Shown here piece after piece: positions 52,409 through 60,960 of a stretch of 64,000 nt of DNA; positions within the stretch are counted from its first letter, which is position 1; every line of letters starts with the position of its first letter. Where the stretch lies: contig NZ_JAFCKQ010000002.1 in assembly GCF_018130215.1 (NCBI RefSeq), positions 372,001 to 436,000 on the forward strand, written 5' to 3'. Made by a program: the position numbers and the translations under genes. The notes beneath the pieces are model-generated. The model saw only the letters and a list, made by a program, of their open reading frames with translations, was not told the DNA's origin and made no database searches. Origin of the DNA: Bradyrhizobium jicamae. Its GTDB lineage: Bacteria > Pseudomonadota > Alphaproteobacteria > Rhizobiales > Xanthobacteraceae.

Positions 52409-54037
52409 TCATTCGAGTGGGCCGACGGCCGCCTCGACCGCCTCGACGATGGCGCCCGAGCGCACCAGCGCCAGCACCTCGATCATCTCGTGGTGGTACC
52501 AGCGGTCACCCGCGAGCGCCGGCTCGACCACGCTGCGCAGCGCGTCGAGCGCCGCGCGGCTGCCCTTGCCGATCGGATGCTCCCTGGCTTGCTCCTCGAT
52601 CAGCGAAAGCGCCTGCCCGGCCATCAGGATCTCGCAGGCGACGATCTGCTCGACATTCTCGACCACCGTGCGGGCCTTGCGGCCGCACCAGGTGGAGTTC
52701 GAGACATGGTCCTCGGCGTTCGACTTGCCGGGGATCGAGTCCACCGAACCCGGCGTCGACAGCGTGCGGTTCTCCATCACCAGCGCCGACATCGAGCATT
52801 GCACGGTGGCGTAGCCGGTATTGAGGCCGCGCTTGCCGGCGAGCAGGTTGCGCGGCAGGCCGTAACTCATGGTCGGGTCGATCAGGCGCGCAAGGCGGCG
52901 CTCGCTGATCGAGCCGAGATCGGTGGCGGCGATCGCCAGGAGATCCATGACCTGGGCCACGTACTGGCCGTGGAAATGTCCGCCGGAGATGCAGGTGTAG
53001 CCACCCGCGCCGTCGTCGAAGATCAGGGGATTGTCGGTTGCCGAGTTGATCTCGGTGCCGATGACCTTGCCGACATAGCCGAGAGCGTCGCGCATCGGGC
53101 CGTGGACCTGGGGCGTACAGCGCAGCGAATAGACGTCCTGCACGCGCGGCGCCGGCGGTTTGCCCGGCGCGCGGCTCTCGTCGGGATAGACGGTCATCCG
53201 CGCCGCTTCCGAGCAGCGCTTTGACCCCTCGACGATGCGCCGGATGTTGTGCGCGCTCGCCGCCTGCCCGACATGGGGGCGCGCGACATGGACCCGCGGA
53301 TCGAACGCGGCGAGCTCGCCGCGCATGCATTCCAGCGACAGTGTCATGGCGATGTCGGCGTGTTTGAGGATGCGGCTCGCATCCTCGATCGCCAGCACCG
53401 CGAGCGCCAGCGACACTGTCGAGCCGTTGATCAGGGCCGATGCATCCTTTGCTGACAGCGGGAAATCGACCTCGAAGCCGGCCTCGCGCAGCGCCTCGCG
53501 CGCCGGCATGCGGCGCCCCTTGTAGACCATCTCGGCTTCGGCAAAGCCGCAGATCGCGCCGGACATGTGCGCGAGCGGCGCGAGGTCGCCGGAGGCGCCA
53601 ACCGAACCCTTCTGCGGGATCACCGGGTGCAGCCCGGCGTTAAGGCAGGCGAGCAGGCGATCCACCACCTCGATGCGCGGACCGGAATAGTTCGAGGCAA
53701 AGGCGTTGGCGCGCAGCAGCATGGTGGCGCGCGTCACGTCCTCGGGAAACGGCTCGCCGATGCCGGTGGCGTGGGCGTAGACGGTCTTGCGCTGGTACTC
53801 GGCCATCTCCGCCATCAGCACCCGCTGATCCTTGAACAGGCCGACGCCGGTATTGAACGAATACATCAGCGGCGCCTCGTCGTGCATGAAGTTGGCATCG
53901 ATGTAGGCGCGCGCCGCGACCAGCTTCGCCCGGGCGGCGGCATCGAGCTCGGCCGCGGCGAAACGGCCGCCGTTCGGGCGGGCCACGCGAAGCACCTGGT
54001 CGCTCGTCAGTGTCAGGCCGTCGATAACAATGGTCAT
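52409..54037 (-). CDS. HAL/PAL-family aromatic amino acid ammonia-lyase homologue
   Basis: A 542-residue MIO-type lyase. Ala-Ser-Gly for the MIO is intact at residues 148-150 ([14 protein letters not shown]). Compared with hutH in this window, the substrate pocket differs: YGINTGFG becomes YSFNTGVGLFKD, LSHAAG becomes YAHATG, and SANQEDH becomes KSNAEDH. It should still be an ammonia-lyase but not necessarily for histidine. It sits as the last gene of a ureide/purine catabolic string, 23 nt behind the allantoate-type hydrolase. Its substrate in that setting is unclear. Confidence 0.88.
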   Translation of the reverse strand: MTIVIDGLTLTSDQVLRVARPNGGRFAAAELDAAARAKLVAARAYIDANFMHDEAPLMYSFNTGVGLFKDQRVLMAEMAEYQRKTVYAHATGIGEPFPEDVTRATMLLRANAFASNYSGPRIEVVDRLLACLNAGLHPVIPQKGSVGASGDLAPLAHMSGAICGFAEAEMVYKGRRMPAREALREAGFEVDFPLSAKDASALINGSTVSLALAVLAIEDASRILKHADIAMTLSLECMRGELAAFDPRVHVARPHVGQAASAHNIRRIVEGSKRCSEAARMTVYPDESRAPGKPPAPRVQDVYSLRCTPQVHGPMRDALGYVGKVIGTEINSATDNPLIFDDGAGGYTCISGGHFHGQYVAQVMDLLAIAATDLGSISERRLARLIDPTMSYGLPRNLLAGKRGLNTGYATVQCSMSALVMENRTLSTPGSVDSIPGKSNAEDHVSNSTWCGRKARTVVENVEQIVACEILMAGQALSLIEEQAREHPIGKGSRAALDALRSVVEPALAGDRWYHHEMIEVLALVRSGAIVEAVEAAVGPLE

Positions 54038-54060
54038 GTTGGGAGGTCTCCAGCGATCGA

Positions 54061-55326
54061 TCAGTCGGCCCGCACGGGCCGGAAATGGCGGATGGTGTCG
54101 AGCAGCACCCGCATCGCCACGTCGGCATCTGCGGCAGTGATTTTCTCGGCCGGGCTGTGGCTGACGCCGCCGGCGCAGCGCACGAACAGCATGCCGACGG
54201 GACAGAGCGCCGCGACCGCCATGGTGTCATGGCCGGCGCCGGACGCCAACCGCAGCGGCCGCAGGCCGTGGCGGACCACCGCCTGCTCGACCTGAGCGAT
54301 GATCGCCGGATCGCAAGCGCAGGCACCCGCCTCGTGGGTGGTCGCAATGTCGAGTGCCACGTCGCGCGCCGCTGCGATTGCGGCCAGCCGCTCGCGGATC
54401 CGCGCCACCGCTGCACGGCGCCGGGCATCATCGGGCGAGCGCAGGTCGATGGTGAAGCGCACTTCGCCTGGAATGACGTTGACCGCGCCGGGCCGCGCCT
54501 CGATCCGTCCGACCGTCGCGACCAGGCCCTCGTCGCCGCGCGCCAGCTCCTCGACGGCCACGAGGCCTTCGGCCGCGCAGGCGAGCGCGTCGCGCCGCAG
54601 CGCCATCGGCACTGTGCCGGCGTGGCCGGCGACGCCGCGCATCTCGACCGCAAGTCGCGTCGCACCATTGATGGCGGTGACGATGCCGACCGGCAGGCGC
54701 TCGGTCTCGAGTACCGGCCCCTGCTCGATATGGACTTCGAGGAAGCCGAGCACATCGGCCGGCCTGCGGGCGATAGCGGCAATCCCGTCAGGGTCGCAAC
54801 CGAACGCGATCAGCGCCTCGCGCAGCGTCACGCCGTCTTCGTCCCTTTGATCGAGACTCGTCGGATCGAAGGCGCCGGCCAGTGCCCGCGAGCCGGACAG
54901 TGTCACGGGAAAACGCACGCCCTCCTCGTCGCCGAAGGCCACGATCTCGATCGCGAAAGGCAGCCGTTCACCGCGCCGCGCCAGCTCCTCGACAGCGACC
55001 AGGCCAGCGGCCACGCCGAGATTGCCGTCATACTTGCCGGCATTGCGCACCGTATCGATGTGCGAGCCGATGATCAGCGCCGGCGCGCCTGATGTCGCAG
55101 CCTCATAGCGCGCCACGACATTGCCAATCGCATCGATCGACGCGGCAACGCCGAGCTCTCGGAACCAGCCGATCAGAGAATCGGCGGCGCGGCGGTGCGC
55201 GGGCGAAAGGTAGAGGCGCGTCAGCGCGCCGGGCTCGTCGGTCAGGGCCGCCAGCTCCTCGAGCCGCGCCATGACCCGGCCGCCGAGCGACCCGGCCGCT
55301 AGTGTCACATGGACTGAACCAAACAT
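54061..55326 (-). CDS. Allantoate amidohydrolase-like M20 hydrolase
   Basis: A 421-residue Zn/Mn hydrolase of the AllC/HyuC family. Motifs are GSHIDTVRNAGKYDGNLG, GDEEGVRF, HIEQGPVLE, AGHAGTVPMALRRDA and GAGHDTMA. In the purine cluster it most likely hydrolyses allantoate formed by the PuuE allantoinase. The start ATG 55326 is preceded by GAGG; the frame to 55374 would enter puuD. It lies 10 nt behind puuD and is the same length as the carbamoylase at 29833. Confidence 0.9.
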   Translation of the reverse strand: MFGSVHVTLAAGSLGGRVMARLEELAALTDEPGALTRLYLSPAHRRAADSLIGWFRELGVAASIDAIGNVVARYEAATSGAPALIIGSHIDTVRNAGKYDGNLGVAAGLVAVEELARRGERLPFAIEIVAFGDEEGVRFPVTLSGSRALAGAFDPTSLDQRDEDGVTLREALIAFGCDPDGIAAIARRPADVLGFLEVHIEQGPVLETERLPVGIVTAINGATRLAVEMRGVAGHAGTVPMALRRDALACAAEGLVAVEELARGDEGLVATVGRIEARPGAVNVIPGEVRFTIDLRSPDDARRRAAVARIRERLAAIAAARDVALDIATTHEAGACACDPAIIAQVEQAVVRHGLRPLRLASGAGHDTMAVAALCPVGMLFVRCAGGVSHSPAEKITAADADVAMRVLLDTIRHFRPVRAD

Positions 55327-55336
55327 CGATCCTCGC

Positions 55337-56569
55337 TCAGTTGGTGGCGCTGCGCAGCCAGGCGGCGAGCGCAAGGCGCTCGTCGGCGGTCATTTCGGTG
55401 ATGTTGTTCGGTGGCATGGCGCGGCTGACCACAGCCTGCAGGTTGATGGCCTCGGCCTGGCGGGCGATATGCGCCGGCGTATCGAGCAACACGCCCTTGG
55501 GCGCGATCTGGATGCCATCCCAAACCGGATCCGCGGCGTGGCACATGGCGCAGCGCGAGGTGACGATCTCGACCACGTTCGCCGGCGGTGACGTGTGCGC
55601 CGCCGCTGTTGACACCGCAGCCGGCGTCGCAGCAAGGCCGAGCTGTGCCCGGCCGGTCGGCGACGACGCCATCGCAATCCAGAAGGTGAGCCACAGGGCC
55701 ACGGCGACCGTCGCCCAGACCCACCAGGGCGACTTCGCATGGTCGAAGTGGCGGACATTGTAGAAGTGGCGGATCAGTGCGCCCGAGATGGTGATCAGGA
55801 ACACGATCGGCGGGATCACGGCCGGGTTGGCGTAAAGCACGGGATAGTGGTTCGACAGCATCAGAAGCACGGCGGGCAGGGTGAGGTAGTTGTTATGGGT
55901 CGAGCGCTGCTTGGCCTGCTTGCCGAGCGCCGGATCCGGCGCCTCGCCTGCCATCAGCGACGCCACCACCTTGCGCTGGTTGGGGATGATGACCATGAAT
56001 ACGTTGCCGGCCATCCAGGTCGCCATCAGCGCGCCGACATGGATCAACGTGCCGCGACCGCTGAATACCAGGGTGAAGCCGTAGCTTGCCGCGACGATCA
56101 CCGCGAGCCCGATCAGGCCCAGCAGCGTCTCGTTGTTGCCGAGTGGAGATTTGCACAGCCGGTCGTAGATCAGCCAGCCAACGGCCAGTGCGCCGATGCC
56201 GATGGCGGAGGCCTGCGGGCCGGTCAGCGCCATCACCTCCGGATTGACGAGGTAGAGGCTGGACTGGGCGTAATAGATCCAGACCAGCAGAAAGAAGCCC
56301 GAGATCCAGGTCGTGTAGGCCTGCCACTTATGCCAGGTCAGTTCCTCCGGCATGAAGTCCGGGGCGACCAGGTATTTGCGCATCTCGTAGAAGCCGCCGC
56401 CATGCACCTGCCAGCCGACACCGCCCTTGGCGGCCGGAAGGTCCGGCGCCGCCCGCAGGCTGGCGTCCAGGTGCATGAAAAAAAACGACGATCCGATCCA
56501 CGCCATGGCCGCGATGACGTGCAGCCAGCGCAGCAGCAGGCTTCCCCACTCCAGAACATACGGAATCAT
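55337..56569 (-). CDS. puuD: Membrane urate oxidase PuuD with C-terminal cytochrome c domain
   Basis: A 410-residue inner-membrane protein that oxidises urate to 5-hydroxyisourate. It starts MIPYVLEWGSLLLRWLHVIA with about eight hydrophobic segments; the first reads HVIAAMAWIGSSFFFMHLD. The C-terminal 90 residues form a c-type cytochrome with the haem motif CAMCH and the axial Met in MPPNN. The start at 56569 is chosen by family alignment; a frame running to 57427 lies antisense to the LysR gene and is false. Electrons enter the respiratory chain rather than oxygen, unlike cofactor-free uricase. Confidence 0.95.
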   Translation of the reverse strand: MIPYVLEWGSLLLRWLHVIAAMAWIGSSFFFMHLDASLRAAPDLPAAKGGVGWQVHGGGFYEMRKYLVAPDFMPEELTWHKWQAYTTWISGFFLLVWIYYAQSSLYLVNPEVMALTGPQASAIGIGALAVGWLIYDRLCKSPLGNNETLLGLIGLAVIVAASYGFTLVFSGRGTLIHVGALMATWMAGNVFMVIIPNQRKVVASLMAGEAPDPALGKQAKQRSTHNNYLTLPAVLLMLSNHYPVLYANPAVIPPIVFLITISGALIRHFYNVRHFDHAKSPWWVWATVAVALWLTFWIAMASSPTGRAQLGLAATPAAVSTAAAHTSPPANVVEIVTSRCAMCHAADPVWDGIQIAPKGVLLDTPAHIARQAEAINLQAVVSRAMPPNNITEMTADERLALAAWLRSATN

Positions 56570-56683
56570 TGCCGTCTCCCGATCGTCTTCTCCCGATCCA
56601 GAGACGCTTAACCGGGCCAATTCCATTGCACATCCGCGAATTTCGGGAATATCTTTCGAAACTTTCGACAAATCGGAGGTCCG

Positions 56684-57610
56684 ATGATCTCGCTGGAAAA
56701 CATCAGGATTTTCATGCGGGCGGCGGAAGCCGGAAGTTTTTCCGCCGCCGGGCGCAGCCTGCGCATGTCGCCTTCGGTGATCAGCTACCGGATCCAGGCC
56801 CTGGAGACCCACCTCAACTGCCGGCTTGTCAGCCGCACCACCCGCCGCATGAACCTGACCGAGGCCGGCAGGGTGTTCTACGAGCGCTGCCTCGACATCG
56901 TCGAATCGGTAGAGCGGGCCGAAGTCAGCGTCACCGAGGCCGGCGCGACGCCGCGCGGCACGCTGAAGGTCACCGCGCCTCTCGGCCTCGGGCGGCGGGT
57001 GATCTCTGCGCTGGCGGCGCGCTACCGCGAAGAGCACACCGAGACTGACATCCACCTGCGGCTGTCCGACCACCTGCTCGACCTCGTGCAGGAATCCGTC
57101 GACGTCGCCATTCGCCTCGCGCAGTTGCGCGATTCCACCTTCACGCTGCGCAAGATCGCCGACATCGAGCGGGTGCTGTGCGCCTCGCCCGCCTATCTCG
57201 AGCAGCACGGCACGCCTCAGACCGCATCGGAGTTGTTGCGCCACAGCTGCCTGCTGCTGCGGTTTCCGGGCTCGCAGCAGTTCCGCTGGACGCTGATGGT
57301 CGACCACGAATTCAACACCCTGCCGGTGTCCGGCCGGCTCGACGCCGACGATTGCGACGTGCTGATCGAATGGGCACTCGCCGGCCAAGGCATCGTCATG
57401 ATGCCGCTCTTCGAGGTGGCCGGGCACATCGCCAGCGGCCGCCTGGTGCCGGTGCTACCGGACGCGCCGCCTCAACCGGTGACGCTGGGTGTGCTCTATC
57501 CCACCCGCAAGATGCTGCCGCTGCGGGTCAAGGCGTTCGTGGACATGTCCGTCGAGGGTATACGTCGCCATGTGTCGAAGGAACTCGCCATCGTCGGCAA
57601 GAAATTGTGA
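56684..57610 (+). CDS. LysR-type regulator of the purine cluster
   Basis: A 308-residue LTTR. The winged helix (residues 1-60) has NIRIFMRAAEAGSFSAAGRSLRM, then LNCRLVSRTTRRMNLTEAGR. The effector domain follows from ~90 (GTLKVTAPLGLGRRVI). The start ATG 56684 has a strong GGAGG. It is divergent from puuD, the classic position for controlling it, probably in response to urate or another purine metabolite. Confidence 0.92.
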   Translation: MISLENIRIFMRAAEAGSFSAAGRSLRMSPSVISYRIQALETHLNCRLVSRTTRRMNLTEAGRVFYERCLDIVESVERAEVSVTEAGATPRGTLKVTAPLGLGRRVISALAARYREEHTETDIHLRLSDHLLDLVQESVDVAIRLAQLRDSTFTLRKIADIERVLCASPAYLEQHGTPQTASELLRHSCLLLRFPGSQQFRWTLMVDHEFNTLPVSGRLDADDCDVLIEWALAGQGIVMMPLFEVAGHIASGRLVPVLPDAPPQPVTLGVLYPTRKMLPLRVKAFVDMSVEGIRRHVSKELAIVGKKL

Positions 57611-57649
57611 TTGTTCCGCTCGATGCCAAGCCGGTCGGAGTCTGAGCGC

Positions 57650-58978
57650 TCACATCGGCTTCGGCTTCGCCGGCCGGCCGGCGACGTAGGTCTCCACCAC
57701 ACAGCGATCGTCGCCGAGCGTCATCAGCAGGAACAGCTCTTCGGCGAGATTGCCGTCGATGCACTCCATGCGATGGGCCATCGCCGGCGTCGCCCGCGCG
57801 TCGAGCACGATGATGTCGGCCTCGCGACCGTTCTCAAGGCTGCCGATGCGGTCGCCGAGGCCAAGTACCGACGCATTGCCGCGGGTCATCATGTAGAACG
57901 CCTGCAACGCCGGCCAGCGTTGGCCCTGCATCTGCAGCACCTTGTAGGCCTCGTTCGCGGTCTGCAGCATGGAGTAGGTGGTGCCGCCGCCGACGTCGGT
58001 CGCGACCCCGACGCGCACGTCACCGTGCTGCAGGCGCCGCATGTCGAACAGCCCCGAGCCGAGGAACAGGTTCGAGGTCGGGCAGAACGCAGCGACCGAG
58101 CCGCTCGCCGCCAGCGCCTCGACCTCGCTGTCCTCAAGATAGATGCAATGGCCGAAAATCGACTTCGGCCCAAGCAGACCATAGCGCTGGTAGACGTCGG
58201 CGTAGGTCTTCGCCGCGGGAAACATCTCCTTCACCAGGGCGATCTCGGCGAGATTTTCACCGAGGTGGGTCTGAACATACGCATCTTGAAACTCGCGCAC
58301 CAGCGCACCGCTCGCCTCGAGCTGTTCGGGTGTCGAGGTGATCGCAAAGCGTGGAGTGATCGCGTAGAGCTGACGGCCGCGGCCGTGCCATCGGCGCAGC
58401 AGCGCGCGGCTTTCGCGATAGCCGCTCTCGGCCGTGTCCGTCAGCGCCTCCGGCGCATTGCGGTCCATCATCACCTTGCCGGCGATCATCCGCGTTCCAC
58501 GCCTCTCGCTCTCGGCGAAGAACGCCTCGACCGATTCGGGATGCACCGAGCAGTACACCGCCGCGGTGGTGGTACCCTGGCGCAGCAGTTCGTCGAAGAA
58601 GAAGCGGGCGACATGCTCGGCGTGGCTCCGGTCGCGCAGCCTCTGCTCCTCGACGAAGGTGTATTTCTGCAGCCATTCCAGCAGCTGCTCGCCGTAAGAG
58701 CCGATCACCCGGGTCTGCGGGTAGTGGATGTGGGTGTCGACGAAGCCGGGCAGGATCAGACGGCCGCGATGATCGTCGACCGCAGTGCCCGTCGGAATCC
58801 GTTGCAGCAGCGCGGTCGCCTCGCCGACCGCGACGATCCGGCCGCCGGACATCAGCACGACGCCGTCCTCGATGTAGCGATGGCCGGCATCCGGTCCCAC
58901 AATGCGCGGATCGGCATGGAAGCTCAGTAAGCGGCCGCGCAGCGCGCGCTCGATTTTGACCGGTAGCGCGGGACTCAT
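57650..58978 (-). CDS. guaD: Guanine deaminase
   Basis: A 442-residue zinc deaminase converting guanine to xanthine. Hallmarks are PGFVDTHIHYPQTRVIGSYG, WLQKYTFVEE, VQTHLGEN, GHCIYL and GVATDVGGG. It feeds xanthine to the XdhAB encoded 2 kb away. The ATG at 58978 overlaps the puuE-uraD stop by 4 nt. Convergent with the LysR gene. Confidence 0.95.
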   Translation of the reverse strand: MSPALPVKIERALRGRLLSFHADPRIVGPDAGHRYIEDGVVLMSGGRIVAVGEATALLQRIPTGTAVDDHRGRLILPGFVDTHIHYPQTRVIGSYGEQLLEWLQKYTFVEEQRLRDRSHAEHVARFFFDELLRQGTTTAAVYCSVHPESVEAFFAESERRGTRMIAGKVMMDRNAPEALTDTAESGYRESRALLRRWHGRGRQLYAITPRFAITSTPEQLEASGALVREFQDAYVQTHLGENLAEIALVKEMFPAAKTYADVYQRYGLLGPKSIFGHCIYLEDSEVEALAASGSVAAFCPTSNLFLGSGLFDMRRLQHGDVRVGVATDVGGGTTYSMLQTANEAYKVLQMQGQRWPALQAFYMMTRGNASVLGLGDRIGSLENGREADIIVLDARATPAMAHRMECIDGNLAEELFLLMTLGDDRCVVETYVAGRPAKPKPM

Positions 58979-60396
58979 GGCAGGTGATCCTTCAGTCGCA
59001 GCAGTGCGATGCGTTCGATCTGGCGCAGTGCTTCCTCGAATTCCTCCTCGGCGCTGTTGTCGAGCCGGCTCTTGAAATTGGCGAGGATCTCTGCCTTGTC
59101 GCGTCCCTTCACGGCGAGGATGAACGGAAAGCCGAAGCGGTCGCGGTAGCGCTCGTTCAGAACGGTGAACTCGGCGAGTTCCTCAGGCCTAAGCCGGTCG
59201 AGGCCGGCGCTGCCCTGTTCGCGCGTGGAATCGTCCGTGAGCTGTTTGGCGAGCGCGAGCCGCCCGGCGAGATCGGGATGCGCAGCAACCAGAGCCCGCT
59301 GTCTTTCCGGTGATTGCGCGCGCATCGCCGCGATCATGGTCGCGTGCAGCCCCTCGGCGGCATCGTCCGCCGGGGTCAGACCGGCGCGATGGGCCGCTTC
59401 GGCAAGCTCCGGCGAATGCTCGAAAATATCGCCGAAGCACTCGACGAACTGTGCGCACGACATCCGGGTCGGTTGCAGACCGCCCGGCGGCGGATGGTGG
59501 CGCAGCCAATGGCGTGCGATGTCGATGCGGCGGGCAAACCACACCTGCGGATGCGACGCCGCGTAATCGATAAAGCGCATCAGGGCAGCGATCCGGCCGG
59601 GCCGACCGATCAGCCGGCAGTGCAGTCCGATCGACAGCATCTTCGGCGCGGTCACGCCTTCGGCGTACAATACGTCGAAGGAATCCTTCAAATACGAGAA
59701 GAACTGGTCGCCGGCATTGAAGCCTTGCGCGGTTGCGAACCGCATATCGTTGACATCGAGCGTATAAGGCACGACGAGATGCGGGCCGTGCGGCCCTTCG
59801 ATCCAGTAGGGCAGGTCGTCGGCGTAGGAATCCGACGAATACAGGAAGCCGCCCTCCTGCATCACCAGGCGCGTGGTATGCTCGGAGCAGCGCCCGAGAT
59901 ACCAGCCGGCCGGACGCTCGCCGGTCACCTCCTGATGCAGTTGGATCGCCAGCCTCAGGTGCTCGCGCTCGGCCGCCTCCGGCATATCCTTGTACTCGAT
60001 CCACTTGTAGCCGTGGCTGGCGATCTCCCAGCCGGCCTCGCGCATGGCCTTGATCGCTGCCGGATTGCGCGCCAGCGCCGTCGCGACGCCGAACACCGTG
60101 ACCGGGATTTTGCGACCGGTGAACAGCCGCCACAGCCGCCAGAATCCGGCGCGGCTGCCGTACTCGTAGATCGACTCCATGTTCATGTGGCGCTGGCCGG
60201 GCCAGGGCTGCGCCCCCACGATCTCCGACAGGAACGCCTCCGAGGAGGCATCGCCATGGAGGACGCAGTTCTCGCTGCCCTCCTCGTAATTGAGCACGAA
60301 CTGCACGGCGACTCTGGCCCCGCGCGGCCAGGTGACCTGCGGCAAGGTCCGGCCATAACCGACCAGATCGCGCGGATAGTCAGTCGTCTTGATCAT
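58975..60396 (-). CDS. Fusion of PuuE allantoinase and OHCU decarboxylase (UraD)
   Basis: A 473-residue bifunctional protein. Residues ~1-305 are a polysaccharide-deacetylase-like allantoinase (DYPRDLVGYGRTLPQVTWPR, FVLNYEEGSE, EIASHGYKWI, SIGLHCRLIGRPGR). Residues ~310-473 are 2-oxo-4-hydroxy-4-carboxy-5-ureidoimidazoline decarboxylase (AAHPDLAGR, then LNERYRDRFGFPFILAVKG). The first makes allantoate from allantoin; the second makes S-allantoin from OHCU. Fusing a step with the one that follows it allows direct transfer of allantoin. It is the first gene of the leftward operon. Confidence 0.95.
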   Translation of the reverse strand: MIKTTDYPRDLVGYGRTLPQVTWPRGARVAVQFVLNYEEGSENCVLHGDASSEAFLSEIVGAQPWPGQRHMNMESIYEYGSRAGFWRLWRLFTGRKIPVTVFGVATALARNPAAIKAMREAGWEIASHGYKWIEYKDMPEAAEREHLRLAIQLHQEVTGERPAGWYLGRCSEHTTRLVMQEGGFLYSSDSYADDLPYWIEGPHGPHLVVPYTLDVNDMRFATAQGFNAGDQFFSYLKDSFDVLYAEGVTAPKMLSIGLHCRLIGRPGRIAALMRFIDYAASHPQVWFARRIDIARHWLRHHPPPGGLQPTRMSCAQFVECFGDIFEHSPELAEAAHRAGLTPADDAAEGLHATMIAAMRAQSPERQRALVAAHPDLAGRLALAKQLTDDSTREQGSAGLDRLRPEELAEFTVLNERYRDRFGFPFILAVKGRDKAEILANFKSRLDNSAEEEFEEALRQIERIALLRLKDHLP

Positions 60397-60566
60397 CGAG
60401 CAGCATCCTTACGAAAAGCCGCGCGACCTTATGCGCGTGGTGGCCGACTGTTCTTTCGGGAATTTCACAAGATGTTTCCGAAGCAGCCGGCAAGCCGGTC
60501 GACGGTAAACGTGACAGTGTTCCTGCAGGAGAAGTCGCGCTGATCGCGGCCTGACGGGAAACGCTC

Positions 60567-60938
60567 ATGAGCAGCCAGTACGGCGGCGGACGCCTCACGA
60601 CGCACGTCCTCGACACCAGCAACGGCCGGCCCGCAGCGCGGATGCGCATCGTGCTGTCCCACCTCGACACCGGCGGCGCGAGGGTCGTCATCGAGACGCA
60701 GACCAATCTTGATGGGCGTTGCGACGCCCCTCTGTTGTCAGGCCCGACGATGGTTACGGGCCGCTACGAACTCGTGTTCCATGCCGGCGCCTATCTGCGC
60801 AGAGAGCACGGCGAACTGCCCGAGCCCGCCTTCCTTGACCACATTCCGATCCGCTTCGGGATCGCCGATCCGAATGCGCACTATCACGTGCCGCTTCTGA
60901 TCTCTCCCTATGGCTACGGCACCTACCGGGGCAGCTGA
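60567..60938 (+). CDS. uraH: 5-hydroxyisourate hydrolase
   Basis: A 123-residue transthyretin-like enzyme that opens 5-hydroxyisourate to OHCU. The N-terminal [14 protein letters not shown] carries the active His, LDHIPIRF and [10 protein letters not shown] the core, and the C-terminus ends in YRGS as in all true HIU hydrolases (vertebrate transthyretins lack it). It is divergent from the puuE-uraD fusion and 22 nt upstream of xdhA. Confidence 0.96.
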   Translation: MSSQYGGGRLTTHVLDTSNGRPAARMRIVLSHLDTGGARVVIETQTNLDGRCDAPLLSGPTMVTGRYELVFHAGAYLRREHGELPEPAFLDHIPIRFGIADPNAHYHVPLLISPYGYGTYRGS

Positions 60939-60960
60939 TCGCCCTGATGGAGGATTTCGC

